Assembly (NCBI GenBank): GCA_020086605.1
Contig: JACBWW010000021.1
Coordinates: 1,396,209-1,460,208 of the forward strand
Reading direction: 5' to 3'
DNA: 64,000 nucleotides
From: Lanius collurio
Lineage: Eukaryota; Chordata; Aves; Passeriformes; Laniidae
The notes under the pieces are model-generated. The model saw only the letters and a list, made by a program, of their open reading frames with translations, ran no database searches and had not been told where the DNA came from. Made by a program: the position numbers and the translations under genes. Positions 42,867 through 57,900 of the stretch are shown one piece after another; position 1 is the stretch's first letter; each line of letters starts with the position of its first letter.

Positions 42867-45800
42867 GCAGGGTGGCACTAAGGACAGCCGGTGCTGTGCG
42901 GTAATGCTCACCGGAGCCTTGCGGGCACACGGGCACAGCAGCAGCGCTCAGAACACAGTACAATTCATGGTGGTCCCGCTCCCACTGCTCAGATGGCAAA
43001 GGATGACCCTTAAGGAAACAAACAAGTGCTAGCAAACCTCTCCCAGGGCAGGCCATTAGAAGTCTCCATGCGCTGATTCCCAGCGCAGGGCATGGACATT
43101 CCCACAGCCCTCAGGGGGACTGGAAAGGCATGAGCTCAGTGTTCTGTCCCACAGCTGGGACTGACCTGGCTCTTGCTCTCAGTCTCTGAGGCTAGATTTC
43201 TTCAGAACGCTTTTTCCTTTTCATATCTTTCTTCTTTTCTGCCTCTCAAATAAGAGGCTTTTTTCTTAGCTGGATGGTAGAATTTCATTTTTGTCTTAAT
43301 CTTTAGCGCAACGGTAGCAGTACATGAGGCCACACTCACAGTGGTGAACAAGTCAAGCAATAGTCATTTTTCCAGGCTATAAGACATAGATAATTCCTAG
43401 GGTTTAGACACTAATGCAGCAAGAACTCACCACCAGGCTCAAGCAGAAAAGAAGATTACCAAAAAGATATCTGCATCTCGGCCTCTAATCAATCCATTTT
43501 CCCTTTTGCCTGCATCTCTTTTGACCTACACTGCCATTGCCTTCCTGAACAGTGACAGAGGGACTTGACACACTGATTGCAATTATTGTACTCAAAACTG
43601 CATGAGCAAGCCTGATTCTGGCCTCTTTTTCCCTGTTCTAGGTTACAGTGATGTCTGGCATGTCTCTGATAGACTGAGGCAGAGGGAGCAGGAAAGGTGG
43701 TGGAGAATATGGCCAAGATGTATCTGGAGAGGCTCCCCAAATTCTGCTATGTAAAGCATGTTCAGGGTGCCCAAAGCTGTGTCTTTGAAGAAATCACTCA
43801 TGTGGGACATCTCAGGTACAGCTTTTACCCTTGTTGGATCAGTGCCCACACCAGAGCCCTGACAAGCAATGAGGGCTGCAGCCCAGCCCAGTCCCTTTGC
43901 CCCAGCACACATGGCTGCCTCTCATGCTGGCCACACGCAAGCTCCCACAGGAACTGGGCAGGAGTGTCTGGGGTCAGTGTTGGGAGCTGTGGTGACGAGC
44001 AAATGAAGTGTTGGCAGACAAATGCTGGAGCTCTGTCCCTTGACAAATTCAGATAAGAAGCATCTCCAGGGATGTGCTGCACCATCCCTCACCAGTTGTT
44101 TTCCTTTGCCAAAGACACTCCAGTCCCGCAGGGCTCAGTCCCCAGGATGCCAGTGGTTATCTCCCACTGTTGGCTGAAGGCTGACTTTGGTGTGCCATGT
44201 ACCTCCAGGGAAAGGAATTTTAGGCAGCATGGAGAATTTCTTGTTCACATGAGAAATCCTTTAGCCACAAATGTCTAGAGGTTTGTGCCCTTCTTACATA
44301 CCAGACAGATTCGTGGAAAGCAAGTTCCATATATATTTGGTTTTAACACAATGTTTGGCTTTCAATTTATACTGAAAATTTTCTTTCTTTCCACTTATTA
44401 CCACCTGAGCTACTGCACTGTTCTGCTTACTATTTTTTTATATGATTCTTTTAGAATTAAGTCCCTTAGGGAAATGTGTGACCATCTAGGAAGAAAGATG
44501 ATTTCACAGCTTCCAGAATGTATTTTCCATTTCCCAGCTGGCATCCAACATCCTGAAATAAGTCAAATTCAAGGGAGAGCTTATCCAGAAGAAAGCTGGG
44601 ATGAGTATTGCTGGTTTGTAATTAGAGCTGACAGAAGCAGGCTAAGCAGAGTCTTAGTGAAGACGAGAATGTGAGTAGAGGGAATTACGTTGTGCTACTT
44701 GTGTAAAAGGCAGTCACTTCACAGAGAGAATTTCAATACTGCTCATCACCATATTTCAGCCTTCAAACAGAGAAAGCAGTTTTGCTGTGGAGAAAGCTTA
44801 GCTAAATATTGCTCTCATGTCTGTATGCCACAGCACTATCACAGAAGAGAGACCACAGCAAGATAGAGAGAGCCCAGTGCAATGCAAGACACTTTTCTAG
44901 TTGTGCCTTTTGTTGTCTTCCTCCCTTTCCCCTCTAAAGACAGATAAAAGGCCATAGCAGTGACAATCAGACAGCACCCACACCATACATCCCTCTGCAG
45001 GAGAAGCAGGTTGACCCAGGAGTTTGAAGCACAGCCCTTTGAATTAAATCACTTCTAATCCTGGCTTCCATATGACTGCTGTATTTAAAGCTCAGATGCA
45101 CTAAATCTTATGCTGTTCTTGTAAGGGAGAAGGAGATCTTTAGAGGAAGGGAGGAAAACTGTTCATAACTACCTATAGATGGAAAAAATAACACAGCCTG
45201 GTTTTATACTAACTGAATGAATATATGAGATTTAGAAAGAAAATTTGGGAAAACTCTTTAAAATATTTACTTAAGAAATTTAGGTCAGTCCAATCAATTG
45301 AGTCTAAAATCCAAAAGTGAATGTACAGAGTGGGTAAGACATATTAATTTATTCACAGTGAAAGTTGAGGCTAGTTGGGGCAGCTGAATAAAAAGATCAC
45401 AAAGACATTTTGACATTGTCACATTTCTGTAACAAACTGAAAATAGGGTTTGCAAAATTCAGCTTGGACAATTTGTAAGAAGAAAATCAAACAGTCACAT
45501 TCTTCTATGTCTTGTGCCACAGCAGCAAAGCCCCAGGAATTAGGTGAGCTGTAAACTGAGAACATGGCAGGTTGGACAATTCAGTAAGAATATGACTGAA
45601 TAACTTTTTGACACCACATGGTCTGAGATACAATCTTTACTTCTATAAACTTATTTTTTTTGTAATACAGTATCCTCAGTCCTACCATGTCATCTTCAAG
45701 CATATGAATGTAAGTTTAGCTTTTTTATTATATATTGATTATAATCACTATACAAAATACCTTATGTCAAAGTAAGTAGATTAAAAACTGCTAGAGGAAA

Positions 45801-48800
45801 AAGCATTTCTTCTGACACAATTTATGGCAACAAGTCTGTGCTGGATGAGCCTGTGTCACAAAAGACACTGAAAGTGAAGTTCCTTACCCATGCTAAGGCT
45901 CCACTAAGAAATAACACTCGCTAGATTTCTCATGCTTGGAATATTTATTACTTCAAACTGGTGTTTATTAATTGATTCACTGCTGGCAATTCAAGTTGTG
46001 TCATAATTTTTCCTCTAAAATGCTGGCACTCGGGAAATAAAAAAAATCAGTTTCAAGCTCCTCTTAAAAGAGCAGCCATTTAGACAGGCGTACACAGCTC
46101 CAACACCCCTCTAAAAGTCGATCCCCAGCATTCAGCAGACTCAGTAAATCAGATGATAGTGCTGTCCTGTGAATATCTAGAGATAGCACATGAACTGTTC
46201 TAAGGCTCAGCCTGGGTATAGGAAGAGGCTCAAGTACCATGAAAGCTGGTTTTCAAAACTTATTTCTTGGGCTCAGTACATTTTTTTGTCCAGATGAAGG
46301 AAAGAGGTGTTTAAGATGATTTTTACTTTTGAGAGAAGTGCTGTATATAGGATCCTACAGAAATTGTGTTTGGGAGAACAGTCTTGCTGTGAGGAGTTTA
46401 TTAATACCAAAAGGGAAATTCAGTAAACATGTTTACTTCTAAATACATCATTTAATAGAGGAATAGGATGGTGAACTTTTGCTAATCTGAAACCAGGCAC
46501 CTATTTTCAGGTTGCAGCACTGTTGGGCCTCCTGTATTATTAGAGAGCTTGAGCAATTGCCTTTTCTAGTTACTCAACAGCATCTAAGTGTGTGCAAAGT
46601 CTTTTCCCAGAGATGTCAGGAAGAAGAAGGACTCTTTTGTGCTGATGGCAGATTAACTGAACTCTGAGTTGTGAGCCTGAGGTCTTCATTTCAGGAAGTG
46701 CAGCAAGCGACTGGGAAAGCTCAAGCTACACTGCCCAGCTCTTAGAGCAGTCTGTGAATTATCAAGCTTAACAGCCCTAGAGATCACATCTGGTTTGGTT
46801 CAGGCTGTGGTTGTTACTGACACGCTTGTTTTAAATGGATGGCATCTGTTGCCTTCTTTCCTCAATGCTGCTGGAAAGGGAGAGGGGAGGCACAGTTCAG
46901 CTTTCTTACCTCAGGATTTTTTGCAAGCTCAGGCACTGCTGTCCTCTGGGAACAAGCATTTTCTTTCTCAGGAAGGCAGTGCTCACCTGCCATCTGCTTA
47001 TACGTGCTCTGGAGAGACAAATTGCTTTCTTTCCTCACTCACTGCAGGAGAAAGCTTAATTTGGCAAGTACCACTCTGGGCGTTTCTCACACGTGCAGGG
47101 AAGAAGGTGACAGAGGGGTGGAACGCTGGGCACGGCTGTTGGGTGCATCCCAGCTGCAGAGAGCCCAGAGCTCCATCCCCTCAGAGAGGGATGGCAGCAG
47201 GGAGCACACTGCATACATCCACAAAAAAGAAATTTGGACGATTCAGTCACAGTTGGCAAAACCAGTCATTAAGTAACACCCTTCAGCACTAGGCACTGCA
47301 ATTCCCTAGTGCATAAGGGCAGTGTAGATGGTGTTAAAGCTCTTCTTAATTGCTGATTGCTATTAAATGCTTCTAATTTGATGACAGCTCATCCACACCT
47401 GACATTCCTTAGTCATCCATGGAAACCTCTACAGCAGGACAAGCCACTTGCTGGTTTTGTTTTCTGGGGAGTTAGGATGTGGCTCACAAGTTGTTGTGAG
47501 TTATTGCTCAAAGCAAGTTTTCTTTGAGCTTGGTCACTGTGACCCAAATGACAGAGAGATGTTGGGGGTATACTCAGGACTTCTTAATATATTGCCCTGT
47601 TTGAGGCTTTTAGCAAGACAACCCCCAAATCCTAAAGCTAATGACCACTCCAAACCGTATCTGTCCTTCCTACAAACTGTTAACAGTCTGAGCTAGGAAC
47701 ATTGTATCATCTATCTTAGAAAATGGTCCTCAAGTCAGCACACAGTAAGAGTCCCACAGACCTGTGTTATGAGACATACTGGAAGAGAAATCTGCTGTGG
47801 GAGCAGACAGCTCCAATCTTTCTGTCTAAATACTATCAAACAGACTCTTACTGGAGGTGGAAAACCCCTCACTCTGCAAGGAGAAACTTTCAATTTACAA
47901 CCCAAAATAGGAGGGGTGCCTGAGCAAACCAATCTCCCCCAGACACTGGCTGAGAGAGGCAATTTTTCTGCCATGGACCATTGCAGCTCTCTCCACAAAA
48001 AAAAAAAAGCTGTGCTTTCTTCCTGGGGTGCAGGCAGGGAGGCAGATGGAGTCTCTCTTCTGATGCTTCTTTGACTACTAGAATTAGACCTTCCCTTCAC
48101 AGCTATTGCAGCTTGCAGCAGGCTGGATTGAGTGGCTCCTGCAGATGGCATCTGCATCCTAGGGATGGAGTGAAATCTAAGCTAGAGCACAGCAGTGCAT
48201 TAGAGAGATATCAAAGGAGCTTAGACAACTCTGAACCCTACTTCTGTTGTTCAGCATCCCACTGGGATCACCCATCTGCAGCTCTTCTACATAAGAGGAG
48301 CTACTCCAGTCCTGCTGTCCTGGCTTCTTCTGCACAGACACTCTGAACTATTTTCTTTTAAATTTACTCTCTCTGTTACTCACTTCTAAGTGCAGTTAGT
48401 CTTCCAGTCCCTCTTCATCCCTGCATGGCTACTAGAGATTTCTGCACCCCTTTATCCACAGCAGAGACAGAAACACTTTTTATTGCTGGTTTTACTGTCC
48501 TCACCACCTGAAAGTTTCACCTTTACATGGCCTGTCCAAGGAAATAGGTGTCCTGCCTCTGCTGAGCAGCCCCCTGGCACACAGGGGGTTGGCCAGCCAC
48601 AGCAGAGCTCACCTATCTATCAGTGCAGGAAGAGCCAGGTGGAGCATCCAGTCGTGGTGCCCAAAGCCATTGTAGAGGGGAGAGCAGAGCAGGAGTAACC
48701 TGGCATCTCAGATACTCACAGCCTCACTCGTTCATGGGGGCAGTTTCATTTCCTTACTAGTAACCCCCACCATGCCACTCATCAATGTTGTGCTGAAGGT

Positions 48801-48861
48801 TGTTGCTGGGAAGTGCACAGGGTATAGAGATGGAGACTGGTCTAAAGCAAACACACAGCAC

Positions 48862-48900
48862 AGGGAAGGAGGAGGAAGAGGAGGAGGGAGTAGAAGAGGA
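48862..48900 (+). repeat. GGA/GAA-rich purine microsatellite
   Basis: About 39 bp of almost pure purine built from GGA and GAA triplets, interrupted once by T. Confidence 0.7.
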
Positions 48901-51900
48901 AGTCTTTGAGCTAAGCTGAGCAGGATGATGCAGCTTCCAGAAGGAGGGACAGCAACAGCAGGAAGTGGCATTTACTGGAAGCATTTTTAAAGTCAGTTGG
49001 GGAACAGCTGTGCTGATTTTAATCCAACTGGACTGAAGTGGCTCCAGAAGAGCCAAAAAGCCCTTTGATACCTACTACCCAGGCAATAAAATGTTAATCA
49101 CAGTTGAAAGTCTTTGTTCTCTTAGTAGCAGTATTTTTCTGTTTAGCAGAAATATACTGCTGCCATCAGTCCCAGACCCCCCTGTGATATGGACCATGCA
49201 CATGTAGCAGAGACTGCAATGGCTTCAGCATCTGAGAGCTGGCGGGGAGCTCAGAGTACCAGTGACCATCAGGAGTGGTGGCACGGCCCTTCTGCTCCCA
49301 CAGCACTGCCCTGTGTGTCAGACACTGCTTGGCACAGGCAGGTTTTCTAAAGAAGGCTGATATTGTGGCTCTGGGGGTTTTTGCAAATGTATTGAAGTCT
49401 AAGAGAGCTAGCAGGGCAAGTTTAAAAAGGCACAGGCTGGGGTTTCAAGGGCAGGTGTGAAATAGATTCTCAAAAGTATTTGAAATGATAAATCAGTAGA
49501 GGAGAGGCCTTGAAGGGCCTCATTTCTAACCCATCCTAGTGAAGTTAGCAGTCAGTCTCCTTCTAGGTCACAGACTCCCATGATATATATGCTGTTCTCC
49601 TTGGGAAACAGATAAAACCTTATTAATATAGGCGCCAGCTGTTCTTTCAGCACTGATCTCTAAGTACAGCTATTCCAGGGTGCGTGTCCATTACACCTAC
49701 AGCCTTGTTCTTACCAGATCTTAGTGACAACTTTGTATTTTTTGTACATAGAACAGGCCTACCCTGCTGCTCAGGGCTCACGAGGGATCAGGCAGTGCCT
49801 GCGTTATCATCCAGGAATGCTGTGAGGAGTTTGACAGAAATGAACCAGGCTTCCTTCTTCCCCATATGGTTCACCCCATCCTTGAATTTTCTCAGTTCCC
49901 TTTCTGGCTCAAAATATGTTGTTTTTTTTTTTAAATCAATTTCATTTAAATTATGCCCCAAATTTTCTTAAAAATCAGAGGAAGTAGCACAAAAAGACAC
50001 TCCAGCCTTGCTGCATTATCAGATAGCATTAAGTGTGAACTGATAAGGTGACCAGTATTCTGCTTTAGAATAATTTTCATATAGTTTAGTTTTCTTTCTC
50101 TCAGATATTTTCATCACTTTCAGGGATTAGGAAAATCTCCAGGCTGCCAAAAAGCTTACACTGAAAGAAGGCATCTTCTTTAACATCTGACTAAAGCTAA
50201 TGGCATCATCTAAGCAGGAAGAGGAACTTGGAACAAATTTTCCTGTGTCTCTTGTAATACTGTTGATTGCCAAAATTACTGGGATGTTTTCTGGAAGTGG
50301 CTGCTTTTTCAGTAGAAATCCTACCCTAAACCTACAGAGTTTTCATAGTTTATCTTCCATCCCTAACAGGAGAGATTTGGGGCCTGACTGATGTTTCTTG
50401 ACAAAAAGAAGTGTATTTCTGAAAACATTCTGACTGTCTTCCACTTAATACTGTTTGCTGAGATATCTCATTTTGCAAAAGGCACTAGAAATGCTACTTC
50501 TGCTATCTTCAAATAAAGGTAGAGAGGCCATAATACACTTCTGATATTCATCATGTCTGTTCATGCTTTCATGATCTCAGTGATGATTTCTTGCCTCAGA
50601 ATCTTTTGTACACTTCCCTTGGAGATTTTAAATAACCCTTCACCCTTGTAGTTTTTGTCTATTTCTGCCTCTTACTACATTAATAGGCTCCATTATGCTG
50701 TTAGCCTTTGTTGCCATCAGAATCTAAAGCTGAGGTGAATTCTAGGCATAGCCTGTTTCCATTATTACCTTTATTTTGAAGGAATCATTTGTCTTCATTA
50801 CCTGCAGCTGCATCCTGAAGGATTTTGAAAAGGTACATGTGATATTTTCCTCCTATGAGAGCTTGGGTTTTATGCAAGGCTTTTCCTCCTCCTCCTGCCT
50901 GTTAAAAAAAAAGTTTCCGCTCCACTGCTGGCGTGACAGTATAGAAAGTGTCTCGCAGACAGACTGTCTCTCAAAGAAGCAAGAATCCTATGATCCAGCA
51001 GATCCTAGTCTAAACCCCATTCTTTCCCTGCTGCATTATGAATCAGAGTACTCTGCTGCAGTTTCTTTCCCTCTGCAGTTTTCAGCATGCTCCACTTTTT
51101 TAATTTCCTCTGTAGCTCTGCCTACAGCTGACAAACTAATCAGTGCCTGAGCAGTGCACCTCAAAATATTTGTTTATGCTGAATGAGTCTATCTGCATTT
51201 TCTGTTTCCCATCATCTGCTGGTCATCTTAATCTCTTTCAATGTTTGGTTCATGTACTGAGCTCAAAGAACAATTATTTTATTCAGGGCAAGGAAGTGAG
51301 GCAACAGAAAAATACATAGAATGAACTAGCTGTGAAAATGAGTGTTTGGCACACTTGTAGCATGAAGAGAAGCAGAGACTTTTAGCAATTGCACAGGTAG
51401 GAGAGTTAGTTGTGTGGACTTATAGAAATGTACAATTCAATTTCATCCCACTGCAAGGTCTACGTGGCTACAGACCTCTGTTGCCACAGAATATTTAATG
51501 TTGCAAACATCTGACTTAGACAGCTGTTGAACATAGGTAATTTCAGCTTCACTCCTTTTGCCTTCAGCCAATCCCTCCCATAGCCTTTGTTGCTGTGACC
51601 TACATTGTGAGCAAATGCTTTCTGATGGCATTTCAAAGGAAACTAATCTTGCACTCAGACTGAATCATGGCTGGATTCATCTGTGCTCCATACTCTGTGC
51701 ATATGGTAAGTTTATTTCTGCCTCCATCTTGGAGCAGCAAATCCTTAATGATCTCTCCTTACACACAGGCTCACCTGCAAGGCACAACTGCCTGGAAGGA
51801 AGATTTCCAGGACTTTTCTTTCTCCAAAAGCTAAGCTGCTGCTGGCTACAGGGACTAGAGATTTATTAATGCTATTCAATGTTTTTCAAATCTAATGTGC

Positions 51901-54900
51901 AAAGGAAGATAAAAGCTTCAATTAATAACTTCAAAAACATGCCATAAGACTAATAATGATGCTCCAGTAATTACCACATACCCTGGTTACACTGTGCTAA
52001 CCAAATTCCCTATCCAGTTGTACTGTCAATAATACACCATGTGGAGAGCAGGATATTCTCAGTGTTTTCCTTGGAGCGAGGCATTCTCACAGCCCCCAGA
52101 GCTCTGGGACCAATAATGAGACAGAGTAAAAGAAAAAATACAAGAAAGGCAGCTACTCAGAGAGCTCTTTTAAGTTAACTTTAAAGTATGTACTGTTAGA
52201 TTTCTGCATCAAAATGGTGATATTGAAATGGCTGTTTGAGAATGATGTATCAATATTAGTCTCCTAAATGTGTCATGTACCTACACCCTATGAGACAACT
52301 TTTTCTTTATTTATTTCTCCGAAGTACCATGCCCATTCCCTTCCTCTTAAAAGTGCTGAAGCATCTACTGTTGCAAACCATAAACTTGTCCTTACTGTTT
52401 TGACACAGACAGTGCAATTGCCCTGTTCATGCATTATTAAAGCCTTGCTATTACAAGGAGACAGTCTAACTCAGGCCTTGCTGGCACTATTACAGTTACA
52501 CAAGCACTCCCTCCATAAGAGGGACTGCTCCAGAGGAAGTGCTACATTTATGGACTTGAAACATGCACTATCACACTCTCAAGTGTGGAAGGGTTTGAAT
52601 TTACATCCCTCTGAAGCATCCTCTCATAGACTAAGAGCAATAGAATAGAATAGCACCAGTCTCTGTCCAGTCCCCTCCCAGGACATCACTGGGATTATCC
52701 CTGCACTCATAGACTCCTTTACCGAAGTGAAATGCTTCATGCTGCCACTGAAGTTACAAAGCAGATGAAAGGGGAATGAAATCAGCTGCAGTAATTTCTG
52801 GCACTGAGGCCCAGGGCTGATGGGCTTCCTTCCAGGGACATCTGGTCATTAACCCTCACAAAATAAGGGCTTTTAGGTCCTTTCAGTCAGGACAATGGGC
52901 TATATGCTAGGAAACGCTAACTTCGTGCAGCAGAGACTTAATCACACCTTTTGGGACTTTAAAAGCTGGTAGCTATTGATTGAGGCAAGGGTGATGAAGC
53001 GAGGTCACAGCTGCCTTCATCTTTCATATGGGGTCCATGGAGACCACGCGTAGTAGCATGCAGAGTTCCCTATTGATTCAAGTGGCTTGGCAATTAAAAT
53101 CCCTGTTTTCATCTTTTCAGTCATTTACCTTTCACCAGATGAAGCCAAGAGGCTCAGCCAGTTATCATGGCTGCCCAACCAAGCTGGATGCACTCAGCTG
53201 TAACTCTAGATAAAGCTGAGCACAGCTTCATTTCATGCAAGTTAGAGTTGTCTGAGACACACACACCCCTCAACAGATGGGGCAATGTTTCCCAGACACT
53301 GACTGAGGCCAAAAACCCAGTGAAGCAAAAATGGTGTGGCTCTGGAGAAAGGCCTTGCTGTGGGGAGAGCTGAGAAGGGAGGCACCGAAGCAAGGCTGTG
53401 TGAATGATTTATTTTCTGTGCTGCTTTAATCTGCTTCATGTCCCTCCATCTCAACCCTGAAATTTAGGAGATGACAACCTAGATCATTTGAACCCTATGA
53501 AGAAGAGGAGTGTGCCTTTCTGTCCCCAGGACTATTGTCCCAGGTCATTTACAAAGGCTGAAGCTTGGGAAGGCCTCAAACCATCTTAGTTCAGCACATA
53601 GCACAGAGTTGGGGGCAGTGGAGGGGCTCAGTCCTCCTGTGCACTCCAATAATACCAATGGTAACAAGTATGGCAGAGGCACAGTCTCAGCCCACAGTCT
53701 GCTCAGGGGCTTAAAGCATACATGGACTTCCCATCAGGGAAGTGGATGTGTCTTTTTATAAATAATTTTGTTGCCTAAATAAAATAAAAGGGCATTTCAT
53801 TTTCTCAGCTGCAGTTTTATAAAACAATAGTCAAGAGTGCCCAGTTTATAGTGCACATGGATGACAAGCAGAATAATGCATTCAAGCTACAAAGATTCGC
53901 AGAAACAATGGAAGACTTTGCCACATGTTGTGGAGAGAACATCTCTCATGAAGGCTCATGCAGGCTGACTTCCTTGTGGCTATTCTTGCAACACTAAGCA
54001 TGAGAAGACAGTAGTTATTATACCAATATAAGACAAATTATATACTCATATACACAAAAGGCACTGTTGCTATTTTTATAGTTAGAAATGCAGCTGGCAC
54101 TCTCCAAACAAACTCTGAAAGAAATCCCTTATGCCTACACCAGTAGTTTCCCTTAGCAGCCTTGCACCAAGATCTCCTGGTGCTGGTGTGTTTGTGCTTG
54201 GACAGCACATCCTGAGCAGCTTCAAGCAAGGAACCATCTTGCTGTCAGGTGAGCAGCACTGAACACAGCTCACAGGACAGAAACCTTAGCTAGTGAAAAA
54301 GCTATGTAAGACATCCTTATATATATGGACACCCTTCCATCTATTTTCAAGGGATAGAAGTGTGTCCTGAATTAACACCTTCTGTTCATGGCTGCAATTC
54401 TTGATCATTCACCTTCCTGTCATTTCCTCCATTCCTGAGCCTTATTCCTAGACTCAGCCAGAAAGGCTGACTCTGTTCAGGCAGGGGCAGAGGAGGAGCA
54501 AGAGCTGCTTCCTTGGCCAAAGCCTAGTTTTGAGCTGCTGATTGGCACTAGCTCTGCGTACTGCATCCTCTACCCTGTTGCTCCATGAGGTCTTCTCATA
54601 TTTTATTGCCATTGATAACCCTCCAAAGTCAGTTAGTTCCTTCCATCTCCTGTGCAGCAATATTAAACTCTGGACAGTGCAGAAAGTCAGTGGACTCCAC
54701 TGGGAACATTTGTTCAAATTACAGACAGAAGACTTTATTTTAAAAAGTGCCTTTACATATATGTGGGTAACTACAGTAGTAAAATCCTTGCAAAGTAACA
54801 ATGCAATTTCATAGGAATAAGTTTAAAATTGTTGGCCAGAGTGCAGTATACCAGGGTGATTATGTGCCTCCAGCACTGGTTAACTGAGAGGGAGATTCAT

Positions 54901-57900
54901 GCCATTCTCAGCCACTGAACATCGTGATGTTCGTAGGTTCTCATCATTTCCTTGAGACTGATCTCATCCGTTTATGACCAGCTATGTGAACTGTTCTCTT
55001 TACCAGCTGGATGTTACTGGGCTGCCATCAGATGCTTGTGCTGTGCCCAAGACAAAGAGTGGTGGCCCCCCGCCATCCCCCCCGGGCTGCCTCTGCCTCC
55101 AGCCATCCAGCTGTGACGGCTGCTGCCTGTGAGGGGAATGCCAGGACTGTGGCACTGTTGAATTGGCCCAGAAACTTAACAGTTAACTCCTGTCTTGCTT
55201 ATAAAGAAGTGTTTTTTAAATTCTTATGCCAATAACTTCTTCAAGATACCAACTTTTTCTCCTCAATTTCCCTCTGTATTTACTTAGTGTTATTAGATGA
55301 TGAAATCTGGCTAATGGGCACCCTAATTATTGCAGCATCCAAATGACAGGCTTCAGGCAAAATGATAATTACTTATTCAAAATTATTCATAAAACGAACA
55401 TATCCTGAATAAATTCAGGCTTCATTTAACAGGCCACTGCACTTATTACAAGCATTTAGCACATGCAATTGTTTAAACTTAGCAGGGAGCAACTTACTCT
55501 TTTAAAAAATATCCGGGTCAGAAGTAGATGTAATCATAATTTGCCCTAACAAGAGCAAATGTCAAACAGTTTAGGGAGCTATGCAGCAATTTGTTCAAAT
55601 ACGTGTAAGTTATAAAAGCCGACAAAGCAGCTCTTCCCAGGCTTTTAATTATGACAAAGTATCCAAACCCTTCCTTAAATTTTGTTTCTCAGCCAAAATC
55701 AAGAGGGTAAAAAGTGACAGAAAAAGTGATAAATTTCCTTTCTCTCCTCCTCCTCCCTACGTTGGAACAGATTCAGGGCTTTATGCTGAGATCCTTCTGT
55801 GCTTCCAAGTATTATATTTGAGACTTTTAAAACTTTGATATACAATGCAGAGTGTTCCCCACTGGCATACTAACACACTAAGTACTTTCTACAGAGAGAA
55901 GGGAAAGAGCTATTTGTGTTCATATGAAAAATCTCATGTGCTACAATGTCAGCGCCTGCAGTAAAATCAAAACTCTTTGGGAAAATAATGGAATGGTTCA
56001 TTTATTGGCTCATTCATCCTACCTGCAGGAGAGTAACTGTATTCCTTCTGTCACTAAAACTGTGTCACGTGTACATCTTTCATTGTATTTCAGCTTGGTT
56101 TCCCATGACTGGGGGGAGGTCTTTCAGTCATGCCATCTCTCTATCTTTCAGTCAGGTAGAAGTGAATAACTTTTGAACAAAATGGGTCACTTTCTAATAA
56201 ACTGAAAGAAAAGCAAGAAAGCATTGTGTTCATCTTTATCTAGGGCTACTAGAGCTGTGTGAAAACCAGGTCCTGTGACATGATGGCTATTTCACATACA
56301 GACAAACACACATTACACCTCTCTTGTCTCCTTCTTCCCTTTATTGAAAACACAGTTTTGTGTCCATACTGCTTGGGACCCTGACTATGACGTCAGGAGA
56401 AACATCACAAGGTGTCCCCATCCCAAGTCCTGGAGTATATTCTTACATATTTTTCCAGCAGGATGAAATGTTTGCAGTAAATCAGTGGATTAACTAATTC
56501 TCCTTTTACTTAAACAATAGAAAGGAAGACATGAGAATGGCCCTTTTACAGGACTCTGACCATTCCCATAACTGCTCTGTGACCTGTTTTGAAGATTTCT
56601 TTTGTTGCTGCAACAAAATCAATAACAGCAACATTTCTGTATAACTTGTACTAACAGAAAGCATTACAGATCCTTATTGTTTATTCTTTCTATTCATCAG
56701 ATAGTATTGATATTAGTTCATTAAAGGAATTATGGAATAAATCACACTTGAGAGAACATGATGCCAGTCAGGCCCAGATGCTTCCAATTTACTTCACTAA
56801 AATACTTCTGATTAAAACACATTACTGGTGACGTGCCTTAAAAGGAACTTGGACTTCAAGCTCTGTAATAACTGCAATATGTTCTGAGTCTCTAGCCTTG
56901 CCACATGCCTCAGCTCAGTGTTAAAAACTCCTGCAAAAAGAGTTATTAGGTGCTTACTTCAGGGACAGACTTTCTCACTGCAGTCATTGCTGATGTCCTG
57001 GCACATCCTATGGAGGATCATGCAAATTATTGTCATTATTTAGATGTTCCAGACTGACTATGCATCATTATGGCATAGTGTCAATTCTACATAAACTTCC
57101 ACACATGGAAAATTTTAAAAATCTCCCAACTGCAGCAAGAGAAATAGAAAGCAATAGCTTCAGCAATCATCAACCTCTTAAAAGCAGCAGGATCTCACCA
57201 CTGACATGGACTGTATATTAGTACCCAAAAGATCTTTCCAAGTAACTTTGATATGCAGGCTCCCAGGAGTCTCAGGGAAGAGTCTTAGGCACTGAATTCT
57301 GAAGGAGAGCAGCCCTTTACACTGACCCACTATAGCTACTCCTGTCTGCAATTGTGTAAGATCACTGCAACTCCAATTGCACCTTTATCTCCCAGCAGCA
57401 GCAGCTATTTAGACACGAAAGCTTCAGCCCTTTGAAAACTTTCTGTGAACTCATCAGACTTATGATTAAATCAGTCCCCCAGCTCCACAGGAACATCATG
57501 TGAAGATTAATGTTGAGATACATATCTGTAGGGCTTTTAAGAAATCTGTAGTTCAGTCACCTAGGCTGTCACACCCCTTCTGCTTGAGCAAATGAACTGC
57601 CTCTCCTTGTGAGCAGCTGGTTTGTGCAGGAGGGAGCAGTGTCTGGTAGAAGGCTGTAGTATTGTCTGCTGCAAAAATCATTTCAAGCCTCACCACCTTC
57701 TTCTCTGGTTGCAGTAGGTGACCATACAGCAAATTCTAACAGCAAATCTCAATCAAGCCTGTAAAAGAGTTTAGCTGCCGTGTTCTTCTTTGTTCTGAGA
57801 ACATGGCAAAAGAACTGTGTGCCTGCCACAGATCATGTCGGCAGAGCATCAGGTTGTTCCACTTCTGACATAGCAGTGTTCAGAGGGCATGTATTTTAAA

